Below, one piece after another: positions 11,597-41,900 of a stretch of DNA of 64,000 bases (position 1 is its first letter; each line of letters starts with the position of its first letter). The notes under the pieces are model-generated. The model saw nothing but the letters and a program-made list of their open reading frames with translations, was not told the origin of the DNA and made no database searches. Both the position numbers and the translations under genes were made by a program. Origin of the DNA: Enoplolaimus lenunculus (Eukaryota; Nematoda; Enoplea; Enoplida; Thoracostomopsidae); contig JASANG010002129.1 of assembly GCA_030248215.1 (NCBI GenBank), positions 219,812 through 283,811 on the forward strand, read 5' to 3'.

Positions 11597-12823
11597 ATGA
11601 GCAACGCTTTTACAACTAGGAGTTTGACTGAGGTGTTCATTTTGATGCGTAATAATGCTATTCAAAGCAAACACGTCTTCTCGGATTCGCTTCACGGATA
11701 CGCCGGAGCAGGAGAATCCGGCGACGACAAAATGTCACTTATTCCACTCGACGAGGAAGCTGGAGCAGCGCCTGGAGCGCGTACTAACACTCATTTGTCT
11801 CGAGTTCCACCCGAATGGGTGAATATGGTTGATGAAGTGCAATACGAGATTACCCGGGTTCGGTCGAAAATTAAAGAACTAAAAACACTTCAGAGTCGGC
11901 ATTTGCTTCGACCAACGTTCGACGACCATGATAATTCTGCCGAAGAACAAGCCATTAAAACTAGTTCAGAGCAAGTATCGTCGATGCTATCGCATTCCCA
12001 ACGGCTTATACAACATATTCACAAAACTGCGATGGATAGTGAACGTTCGGCAAGTTGTAGCAGCACTGGCGAGTCATCTAGTCGTAGTCAAGAAACGCTG
12101 ATCAACAATGTTGTTACTGCACTTGTGAGCACGTTACAACAACTTATGACCGAATACCGCTCAACGCAATCAGAGTATTTGCGACAGTTACGTTCACGTG
12201 AAGATAACTATCAACAGTTGTTCGATCAAAATCCGCCGCTGTTCAACGAGGACAGTTCCAAAAGTTTTGTATCAACAGCTCAGTTTCGATTAGCCAACGG
12301 TAGCGATAAATCTTTGAATGATTCGAAACTTGGCACTTTTACGGTGGCGCAAGATGACGCTTTTGATGATGTTTCGTTTCGTAACGGTCCAACAAGTTCT
12401 AATGTTCAACTCGGGTCGAAATGGGCAAACGTTGACGCAAGTAGTGGTGACGCTTATACGGCATCTGAGTCGCAACAACAAGACCAAGAGCCATTGACAA
12501 TGGCACAACTGACTATGATAGAGGAGTCGAATGAAGTCGTCGCCCAGCGTGAGCGGCAGATAATCGAAATCACCAAATCTATTGTAGGCATTAATGCAAT
12601 GTTTAAAGATTTAGCGTCGATAATTGTTGAACAAGGCACAATTGTTGACCGAATAGATTATAACTGTGAGCAGAGCGCCGTCCGCGTCAGCTCCGCTCTG
12701 ACACAAGTCAAAAAGGCTGAGGCGTATCAGAAAAAGAATCGCAAGATGATGATTATTGTAGTGCTAGCAGCATTGATTGCGTTTTTAATAGTATTTAAGA
12801 TGTTTCTAAAAGCTATATTTTGA
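11597..12823 (+). CDS. STX16: Syntaxin-16 (Qa-SNARE)
   Basis: A single uninterrupted exon encodes 408 residues. Syntaxin-16 is a tail-anchored Qa-SNARE that drives fusion of endosome-derived carriers with the trans-Golgi network. The N-terminus has the family start (TRSLTEVFILMRNNAIQ, like human RRLTDAFLLLRNNSIQ), then PPEWVNMVDEVQYEI and the Habc helices. The SNARE helix near the C-terminus has the central glutamine (IIVEQGTIVDRIDYN), followed by KKNRKMM and one hydrophobic tail anchor of about 20 residues. An in-frame ATG lies 15 bases upstream (11582); I prefer 11597 because it has A at -3 and fits the family start. The linker between Habc and SNARE is about 80 residues longer than in human (325 aa) and is Ser/Asp/Gln-rich. 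The coding region has no intron, unlike the other genes here. Stop is TGA. Confidence 0.93.
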   Translation: MSNAFTTRSLTEVFILMRNNAIQSKHVFSDSLHGYAGAGESGDDKMSLIPLDEEAGAAPGARTNTHLSRVPPEWVNMVDEVQYEITRVRSKIKELKTLQSRHLLRPTFDDHDNSAEEQAIKTSSEQVSSMLSHSQRLIQHIHKTAMDSERSASCSSTGESSSRSQETLINNVVTALVSTLQQLMTEYRSTQSEYLRQLRSREDNYQQLFDQNPPLFNEDSSKSFVSTAQFRLANGSDKSLNDSKLGTFTVAQDDAFDDVSFRNGPTSSNVQLGSKWANVDASSGDAYTASESQQQDQEPLTMAQLTMIEESNEVVAQRERQIIEITKSIVGINAMFKDLASIIVEQGTIVDRIDYNCEQSAVRVSSALTQVKKAEAYQKKNRKMMIIVVLAALIAFLIVFKMFLKAIF

Positions 12824-13633
12824 TTGGATGATTAAAATGTAGTACTTATGTTCAAAAGTTTTCTTTCGGTAAGTTTGTGAATGATAAATATTGTAGTTTA
12901 TGTTTACGATTTTTTATGCAAGTTTTAATTTTTAATAGTAACGTTTTCGGCGAAGCAATAGTTTTGAAAAATTTTCTGGCGGTCTCAAGACTGCATGCAT
13001 GTTAAATCTATATTAATCATTCATTCACCGACGATTGAAAACAAGAGTAAATGCCACAAAAGGCTAAAAGCAGGTTAAAGGTTCGCTTTATCTGTTTGAA
13101 ATGATTCTGTTCGGAAGTGTGCGATTTCTGCGACAAACACGTACATAAAGTATTTTGCAACAGGAGTCGAGTTAAAATTTCCCGTGTGCAAATTTGGCTC
13201 GTATTTGTTCATGTTTGTGCTAACGTGATTATTAATTGACTGTATTGGTGCCATTCGTTCTTATAGCGATATTGCGTTTATTTAGAAGTATGAATGAGAA
13301 AATTAGCTGCGTATGTTACTTTTTTCTTGTTGATTTTATTTCGCAGTGTATCTGTCCATATTACGTTGTCCATTAATGGTAAGCATCGAATTCTGAAAAC
13401 TTTAAAGGATCATTATGGTTCGCGTAGATAAATCCCGGTATTGGGAATATTTGGGTTTATTGTGAACTACATATTATCTGCTTTGGTGCACGACACTTCC
13501 ATTACACTGCATTATAATTTTGTTTCATAATGTTTGCCCATACTAGCTTTTTGCTTATATTTAGGCGTTGGCTTAGTTACAGGTTTACTACTGTTATGAA
13601 CCTCAGCTATGTATGAGTCCTAATTGTTTATAT
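12824..13633. other. 3' flank of syntaxin-16 / upstream region of the HELLS duplication
   Basis: No coding sequence that I can support. AT-rich, no clear repeat. The duplication begins at 13634. Confidence 0.4.
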
Positions 13634-16600
13634 TACATTTAGGTGACAACTGAATGGGTAGATATTTCATTCTATGCACTTACGTGGATGTAACTGGCGT
13701 AGTTCCTTTTTGTTGAAAATATACATGTCACTAATGCAAACCAGTGACAAACTGCCAGACGTGGTACTGGAACTGGGTAGTCAAGAATTGTGCTTAAGCT
13801 ATACTTGTGTTGTAAAGTTTTGTGATGTTTGAATGCTAATATATTTATAAAAATGTTAAAAATAAGCCTTGTTTACAATGGTTTCGTTTTTGTTACTTTC
13901 ATGGAGCGAATATACGGACGGGACTGTAAATATGCGATAGTTTATATTTTGTGATTAGTAAGGCGCAACTGGAGGTGACACAACCGAGCCGGAGATCATT
14001 ATTGCTCCAAATTTAGAAATCAACTTTTAAAGCGCAGAATTTAAATACTTAAAATTTTATCGGAATTCCAGACAGTTGTTTATTAGTAATTATATCAGAG
14101 CTGGAGACAGCCTCGGTTGTATCCTGGTAAGTTGATTCGTGCAAATGGAGGTTGGAAGGACTAGTCATGCAGTACCACATTCAAAGCGATTTGATTTCAG
14201 AATTTTTACATTGGTAATCTACAGAATTATCAAGATTGTCTTTACAACCTTTTTTGAGAAATCTGCTGCCAATAAAATAAAAAATGTTCAGCAAAAATAT
14301 AGCAGATTTGCAGGTCATTTATTTAGTGTAACCCTGAAGATGCTTTTAACAGCATTATTTGGATTATCCAGTTGCGCCATTTTATTTTAGAAAATTTGAT
14401 AAACGCATTGAAGTAACATATTTATTTCAGTTTTGATTTTATTACGAACATATTTTCTTTAATTTTAATGAGATCATAGTTGCTTTTATCGCGATGCCTT
14501 CAGTAACTGAAGATTCAAAGGAGAATACGCCATGTAAATAGAAGATTAACCGTCTCGGCCAATGTATAAATCAGTGCTGTAACAGTAGTATAAGCATATT
14601 TCTAAGCTTATCGAAGGATAAGGCTATACCTTAACCTAAGCATAAATAGTCTGACCCGCAAGCTTACTTCATAACAGTACCACCGAAAAATGTTCCGCAC
14701 CTGATCTATACATGGGCCAGTTTCAAACTATTAAGTAGTACAAAAATGGTTTTTCTGTAGGAATTTTGTTTGAACGCTATTGTAGCTTGTAGATTCACTA
14801 CAGCGTCTTACAGTTCGACATGCACCCTCTTTCTCAATGACAAAATTATGGCTAACGCTTACGAACATGTAGTACAGGTCGTACCTTTCACGAAAACGTT
14901 CATAGCAATGTTAAGAATAATTGTGCTTAAAACCTGTGTTTAAGTTATACTGTAATATACCGACATTAGAATAGCGATGCCGATGCTTGGGTTGTACACC
15001 ATGCCGCAGAACTTGGAAAATGAAACTGAAAATTATCCGTGACTAATGCAAGTATTACTCTCGTACTGTGAAAGATAGCCTTACTAGGAGTCAGTACGCG
15101 ACTGCGTTCCAGCATTGTATCTGCTGTAATTTTGCTTGTTTCAACTTCCAAAGGTATTACGTGCATGTCCTCATAATACCAAATTTGAATTTTCTGAAGC
15201 TACTATAGCCGTAAAAGCAGCCGTCTTCACCACTGATGTTAAAATTAATCCTGCAGATGTTTATTTAGCCCGTGTCTGAGCTACGCTCAACTCAATTTTT
15301 AGAATCGAATCGACCCAGTATTGAAATACATTAATAATTTAAGTGAAAAGTGTCTGTATATTTTTCTCGCAGAAATACCGATACTGATGTATCGGTTCAA
15401 CGCTACATTAAACCACCTGAAAAGTTTTCCGATATTTATTTATCTGTCTGAAATATGTAAGCAAATTATTAGCACTGCGCTCTTCTCTAGACTGCTAACT
15501 ATATTCGTTATGATTAAATTTCAGCATGTTTTGTTCCGGAAGATCGCCTTATTGAGGAAGAACAAGAAAAGGCTGAACATACTGTAGAGGCAGAGGAAAA
15601 GGAACACAACAAGGAGGTTAGACTTTAATGATGGTGTGTAGTGTACTGTATGTCATAATTTAGAAACAAATCGGGTGGCATCATGAGTTTAAGGTAACGT
15701 AAACTTGTTATGGCTATATTGTTTTAAACACGTAATCTTCAACTGCTACATACGTATCCAAATTGATAAATAAGTTAGTGTCAGCAAGAGACACACTAGA
15801 AATCGATTGCACTTGAACAAAAGTATGTAGAGATATATCCACTCAATCAGGGTAGTTATTTTAGCCGGATCTTAAACCGGAACAGCGTATTTAATTCAAA
15901 GCTTATTTTACCGCACGTTCATGGCTAATTCAGAGTGGCAGCTACTAGGTAGTTAAAGTTTCACCACCGTATTTTAGGCGCTTACGCGGTTTCATGAAGC
16001 CGGTGGCATTGATCAAAAGCAGAAGATTCGCGAATGGTTAAACAATGTTTTACAAAAGTCGATATTGTATGCTGATTTTTTAATGAAACGTTTGCAGTCA
16101 GATTCCACTTTAGACATGAAACAGCACAGTCAGCATAATATGCGGAAGCGTCGTAGTGACCGGGTGAGTTATTTTACTTGATCACTTCCATTTTGCTAAA
16201 GGCTTGAGAAAATTTTACGATTGCAGTGATAAAAATTGCGCTACTATATTAGCCGGTACGTATTGTTTGCAGATTGAATGGTACAAAAAGGTGCGAACAC
16301 AAAAACCTTTGTCAGTGCGCGAGATATTGATTGATTTTGTTATTGCGAATAGCGCAATTTTAGGATTGCACAACAATTTCCAAAACCATATTCTTTACAT
16401 AAGCTCAAGTCAACTGATAACCGCTGTGTTTTCTGTCACGGTGTTTTGATTTTGTATGTAATTCAGGTTTTGACAAAGGTGAACGACGGTAAACGAAGCA
16501 AAGTTGAAAATGGTGAAGTATGTGATTTGAAAATTTTTAATCAAAACCGTCCGGCCACTTCAAGTACGAATGAGACTTTCGTTTCTCCAAAATACTTAAC

Positions 16601-17668
16601 CGGAGGGTCGTTAAGGAGTTATCAAATTGATGGATTTTTGTGGTTGAAGGTGAGTTTTTTGCGTTGCTAACAATTTGCCGTAAATCATAACTCTTGGTTA
16701 CTTAAATTAAGAACCATGAAATTAAACATTTAATTGAACGTTGAATACGTAACTAGTTAATAATCACACTTAGTGTCTAAGTCTAAGACTCAACTGTTAG
16801 TTTAATTTCATTATTAGATATACTTTAGTTCACATTACGCAAACTATGCTGTCAGTCTTTGTGTTGAAGGCTTTGTGCAACTAATTTAATACGGTCACTC
16901 TCAGATCGTAATCAGCAGTGCTAAATTGCAAAGCGCTGCCGTCCTTATGTTGTATTCGTTTAAACTGGCCATAGCTAGCGTCTTAAACTCACTTCACATT
17001 AGGAAGTTATATTTTTTAGGCACAGTACGAAAACGGAATTAACGGGATTTTGGCAGATGAAATGGGGCTTGGTAAAACTATACAATTTATTGCGCTGACG
17101 TGTCATTTAATCGAAATGGAAGTGCCCGGTCCGTTTTTGATAATTGCACCAATGTCCACGTTGCACAATTGGGTGGCTGAGTATAGTCGTTTTGCACCTA
17201 AGGCAGGTAGCAAGTTAGTAGTTATATCCTGTTAGTTCTGTGTAGTTATGATATTACCTCTTATTATTATCGGTGAGTTGATTAATCGGCATCGGTATCG
17301 GCAATAATCGGCAGTTTTCGTATGCATTAGTATTGTCACCAGGTATGGGCGGTCTTGGAATTTGGCTGGTGTAGGTCTCGTTTTTTAAGTCTCTGTGGTT
17401 TGCACAACGAGAATAAGGAGGTGAAAAGCTATAATAAAAGTTTTTACTTTCTTTCGAGCAACGTTCACCGTATTTTGGACTATACGTGAAGTATTCAACC
17501 ACTTAAAATTGGGTACTTGTTTAGGTTTACGCTTCAGCTTAGGCATGGGCGTTAGGAAGTAAACAAGTAAACAAAACTGCACAGCACAAGCAAAGTGACT
17601 GCGCTTTTTACAGCGTTGATCACCAATAGTAATGTTTTTATTAATATTGGCACTGACAATCGCATAGG
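13634..17668. repeat. Tandem duplication, copy 1 (about 4.03 kb)
   Basis: This segment is repeated head-to-tail immediately downstream. It starts about 860 bp before the HELLS start codon and ends in the intron after exon 5. The breakpoint shares only the two bases TA, as expected for microhomology-mediated joining or replication slippage. By eye the copies differ at about ten single bases and one 2-bp indel (ACAC run at about 15790). Confidence 0.95.
14494..17202 (+). pseudogene. Duplicated 5' half of HELLS (exons 1-5), possible alternative first exons
   Basis: Exons at 14494-14533 (start codon MPSVTEDSKENTP), 15525-15616, 15978-16163, 16467-16649 and 17020-17202 are near-identical to the first five HELLS exons. 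They lie inside the first copy of a 4-kb tandem duplication. This copy stops after Walker A, so alone it cannot make a remodeller. All its exons remain open and its splice sites look sound. Because exon 5 ends in phase 0 like its twin, it could be spliced past the second copy to exon 6 at 22411 and yield the same full-length protein. Splicing into the second copy's exon 3 (phase 0) would be in frame and repeat 184 residues. Splicing into its exon 2 would hit a stop. Whether it is transcribed is unknown, and a haplotype or assembly artefact is possible. 'Pseudogene' is only the closest available label. Confidence 0.75.
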
Positions 17669-18528
17669 TACATTTAGGTGACAACTGAATGGGTAGATAT
17701 TTCATTCTATGCACTTACGTGGATGTAACTGGCGTAGTTCCTTTTTGTTGAAAATATACATGTCACTAATGCAAACCAGTGACAAACTGCCAGACGTGGT
17801 ACTGGAACTGGGTAGTCAAGAATTGTGCTTAAGCTATACTTGTGTTGTAAAGTTTTGTGATGTTTGAATGCTAATATATTTATATAAATGTTAAAAATAA
17901 GCCTTGTTTACAATGGTTTCGTTTTTGTTACTTTCATGGAGCGAATATACGGACGGGACTGTAAATATGCGATAGTTTATATTTTGTGATTAGTAAGGCG
18001 CAACTGGAGGTGACACAACCGAGCCGGAGATCATTATTGCTCCAAATTTAGAAATCAACTTTTAAAGCGCAGAATTTAAATACTTAAAATTTTATCGGAA
18101 TTCCAGACAGTTGTTTATTAGTAATTATATCAGAGCTGGAGACAGCCTCGGTTGTATCCTGGTAAGTTGATTCGTGCAAATGGAGGTTGGAAGGACTAGT
18201 CATGCAATACCACATTCAAAGCGATTTGATTTCAGAATTTTTACATTGGTAATCTACAGAATTATCAAGATTGTCTTTACAACCTTTTTTGAGAAATCTG
18301 CTGCCAATAAAATAAAAAATGTTCAGCAAAAATATAGCAGATTTGCAGGTCATTTATTTAGTGTAACCCTGAAGATGCTTTTAACAGCATTATTTGGATT
18401 ATCCAGTTGCGCCATTTTATTTTAGAAAATTTGATAAACGCATTGAAGTAACATATTTATTTCAGTTTTGATTTTATTACGAACATATTTTCTTTAATTT
18501 TAATGAGATCATAGTTGCTTTTATCGCG

Positions 18529-37584
<19,056 letters not shown>

Positions 37585-37653
37585 TTGTATAACTATAGCG
37601 CACGATGTAATGTTTTCATGACGACTATATGTAGCATTGGGCTCTAAAATAAA

Positions 37654-38538
37654 ATTTTGAGAAACTGATTTCGGTAATTAACTTTGATCTTCAACTTTTT
37701 TGAAAAACTACGAAGAGTAGATATTAGCGCAGGATTAATGAACTTATGTAAAACTCATTTTACATTAAGTAAAGCTGGAACATTTAATTTTTACACCAGC
37801 TTGTAGAATATAGGAGTGTGTACGTTTGCGAGTGTGGTAGCTAGATATTTGGGTAAAGGGTTTATGCGGCATTTTATTGGCCTCCGCACCAGCAATCTTT
37901 GCCTGAAATCTTTTACCGCAATTTTACGTGCAAGTCATAAACCGATGGTCTGCCTCCTGCTCCACGGCGCTCGTGGAATTTCTGCCGAAAATTCGGAAAC
38001 CTCCTGCAATTTCGGTAGTGAAATTTCGCAGTTTTTTAAAATATTTACTGCGTTGCGTTTTAACTTTTGGTACTATTTTGAGGAAAAAATTGACTAGATT
38101 TTGTAAATTACCGTAAAGCCAGTATTTAACAGCTTGCTCGCCTCATCTCTGGCAAATTTTGTTGACCTACGGTTTCTGTATTTTTCATCTCCGGTTGCAC
38201 ATTGATATTATACCGTTCGCTGTTATCCAGCGAAATGATTGATGTTAACTTTATTGATACTAAACGGACAATGAAAGTGCAACAAGTTTAGCGTTAACGT
38301 TACCAGCTGGTAAGATAATGTGTACAGATTAACAAATGGGATATCTTCACAAGTCGCACAATTCCAGTATACATTAGCACATTAAGCACAAAAAGAATAT
38401 TATATTTATCCACCTATATACGCTCTGCAAGAAAAGCGGTTGTTAAATACATCCTCCACAAAAATTCCCCTCGCCACACATATTGAGTGGATTAAACAGG
38501 TTGATACATATGTTTAGGAAGATGAACAGCAGGAGGCG
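37654..38538. other. Convergent gap between HELLS and innexin 3' ends
   Basis: From the HELLS poly(A) region to the first element. No supportable gene; short frames are random in composition. Confidence 0.4.
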
Positions 38539-38870
38539 GGGTGTAACCGGATATACGTTTCCGGTAAAAATTGGTGTCTGTTCCGTTATAGAAATACGTT
38601 CAAATGTAGTTATAAATCGGATATTTATCTCGCATTTTTTGTTACAGATATGCTGCAATTACGAAATTCATCCAAAATCTTAAAAATTTCGATGCATCCG
38701 CCATTTTTTCCTTGCAATGTTTGACGGAACGGTGAATTTGTGCATGCCTCAATTTCGCTATAGAAAAATAAAACATTTTTGAAACTTTTATACTTCAATA
38801 TCCGTTTTGAGTTTCCGTTATTTCGATCACTATTCGTTTCCGTTATTTTTACTATCCGTTTATACACCCT
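38539..38870. mobile_element. MITE, GTAACCGGATA family, between HELLS and innexin
   Basis: Ends GGGTGTAACCGGATATACGT and ACTATCCGTTTATACACCCT are inverted. The inner part has TTCCGTTATAGAAATA and TTTCCGTTATTTCGATCAC. 332 bp, no coding capacity. Confidence 0.8.
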
Positions 38871-38967
38871 GGTAAGAGGAGGTGGGAACTGTTGCACTCT
38901 GTCAAGTTAGCACTACCGTGAGGTAAACTAAACATGTCACCAAAAAAGCAATTCCTGAGTTATATTT

Positions 38968-41900
38968 TCACGCAGTCGACGTTGAATATTCGCTAGTATC
39001 TGCAACGTAATGGCGACGTTGCAGTCGATTAAACGATGTCCACAACGCGAACACAATTTCACTTGTGGTCATTTCGCCAGCGTGTACAGCCATCATACGC
39101 AACATAAATACACCATCGGTACGTAAATAATCATCAACAAAACGTCCCATTGATGCACCATCGACGCTAGTTTGACCAACAATATCAGAAAATGTTGCCA
39201 AGTATTTTCGAATGAATTTGACATTTTGTCCAGGCCAAAACATCGCTGTGATCCAGTAGACAATGTTGAACATTGTGACCATTGTTACGGTGACGAGCCA
39301 GTACCAGAGAAATAGAAATATTTTTTCGTTGAACATATTGATCATTATGACACACTGAATCGTGTGACGGTGTACGTTGCCTAGCACTCGAACGGCAAAA
39401 TCGCATAGGGTTACGCGTGGGAATCGGCCTATAAAGTCAAGTAAATTGTGTGAACTGTGGGCTATATTTATATTCAGCTGTTTCCCCGGCTGACGCTAGG
39501 CTCCAAACATGCTTAATTTAGTAGAGAGAAACTATACTAGTACTCATTCGATGCTTTCAGATTATTTGAAGGTTTCGATATCACCACAACTTGGGTGGTA
39601 ATATCGGCACTGAGTTACTTAATACCTAGAGCCTATGACTTTGTTCAGAATCTGTTCTTTGCATGTGCAAAAACAAGTCAAACCTGAATAATATGTTATT
39701 TCCAGATCCAACACTTAAATCGTACATAACATTAATTTTTACCTGTAGCTTCCCACTCTTGTTCTTTAATTAGCATTGTCAGTATGCGGTAACCAAAAAA
39801 TACATCGTCAGTCCCAAGGAAATAGCTCAGTATCGCAAATTGTAACACTGCATTTGCAGCGTATAGGATTTTTGAAAAAATATAAATCAACGTCATTGAC
39901 GCACCACAATCCAGTGCATTTTGCCAGGGCGCAACGCATCCTGCGAGTCCATTTTCGGTATCACAGAATGCGCCACCGCTCAGCGATGCCGCGGCCATAT
40001 GGCGTGCGAAACAGTCCATGCGAAAACGTTCTTCGAGATGTCGACTGATCGTGATTATTGTACGATGACGTACTTCCGGGTCGACCAGAGAGCAATCACG
40101 TCCAAGCTCTATCAATTTTTCGAGGTTCACACCTGAAACATTAAATATTTTAAACGGGCGTTCAGATGCGCCTTAAGGCTAAGTTCTGCGAGCTGTGTAA
40201 CGCAACATATATTTATATGTACATTTAAAAAGGAAGATATAAATATATATAGACTTTTGCCACAATCGTCGTTTACAGATTTATGGCCATACTAAAGTGA
40301 CTAATCCTCACTTTTTACGAAGCACAAACAGGATATAATAAAGGTCGTCAAATAGCGTTAATTTTTTTCTTGATTTCCAACTAAATTACGAATTCTGCTA
40401 GTCTTTTGCCACAATTGCCAATTATCAGGATGTATTAACCGGATATCCGGTTTTGGTAAAAATCATTGTGCATTTCCGTTATAGAAATAACGAAAATTTT
40501 GTTAGTTTTGCGCTCAAAATTAGTTCGGAAACAATTATATATCTCACAATCTTTGAACTGCAACATAAATTACAAATTACATCCAAAAATTTAGAAATTT
40601 ATATGCATCCGTCATTTTTTCTTTAAAAATTTGGAAAGCTCGGCGAATATTTACATGCCCCAATACTGCTGGCAGACAAAATATCTTTGAAATTTTAATT
40701 CTTCAATATCCGTTTTCCGTTTCCGGCATTTGTTCACTATCTGTTTTCGTTATTGTTACTATCATATACATCCTGTCCATACAGGTTTTTAGCTACTAAG
40801 TGATAAGTCGTTTTGTTTTCTGTGGAGCAGAAAGAGAATAAGGAAGTTCGACAAAAAGGTTAGTTATTTTCTTGTTTTCCAACTAAATTTCATAATTCTG
40901 AGACTCGCTGCATATACTTGATTTCCAGTATGTCATGCCACGCCAAACGATACATGGAACGTAAAATAACATTGCTTGCAGGGAAAATATGAATGGCACC
41001 CATTGATAATAGCCAACCTCTTCGCCTCGGTTTCCTCCAGTTTTGATGCTAAAGCAGTTATTAATATAGTAAACAACAATTGCATCAGTCATTGATTCTC
41101 AAGTGGCAGATGTCTGTGTCTGACTGTATATACTCAGTGGCGGATCCAAAGGGAAGAAGTTGCACCAAGCATAAAAACACTCGGTGATTCTTAAGGTACC
41201 TACCTTGCAAATTTTTACTATAGTGCTACTACAATTGCGTTTCACTTAGTTCTTGTGAGGTTTCTTTCGCTGAATATTGCGGACTCTCTTTCAGAATGTT
41301 TTATTGAAAATGGTAAGCTTCTTTCAAATGGCTAGTTTTGCGCCACAAATTGTGTTTGGCTTCTCGCTTGCTTCGCTCACGAGTTTCTTCGCAATAAGAA
41401 TGATTAACGGACATGGCAATCAACAAAAATATTTTGGATTAAAGTCAGTTCAGCCCAAAAGAAAGAATATAAAAAAAGGGTGCGGGGTCCAACTATCATA
41501 GTGTGAATTAAAAATATACACCAATCTGTAGCGGAATAACGGGGGTACCCTGTGAAGAGATAATAAATATCAGCCCCCTCGAATCTCGATCACTACAGCA
41601 TATACTGTTCGCCCCTCGATCAGACACTTCTATTCCGACACTGGTTCAGCCTGGTTTTTATCATCTGAACAGCTACAAGTTGAACTAACTTTAAGACACC
41701 TCACAAAATGGCAAAGGCTTCCATGTGTAATTGAGTTCCAGCCCTCTAACTTTTGTTCTATTTGAATTGAAATTTCTTACCTGCAAATGTATTTGTATTT
41801 GAAACGTTACGGAAACACTGTACTGTCTGAATCTTATTCATACTCTAGGCAAAAAGTTACTAAATGGCCATATTCAACACAAAAATCAAGAGATTGTGTG

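Noticed and set aside
16204-16449. 81-codon frame (also at 20237) between HELLS exons 3 and 4, tested as an extra exon
   Set aside because: Exons 3 and 4 already join in phase 0, the peptide does not resemble HELLS, and no good donor follows.
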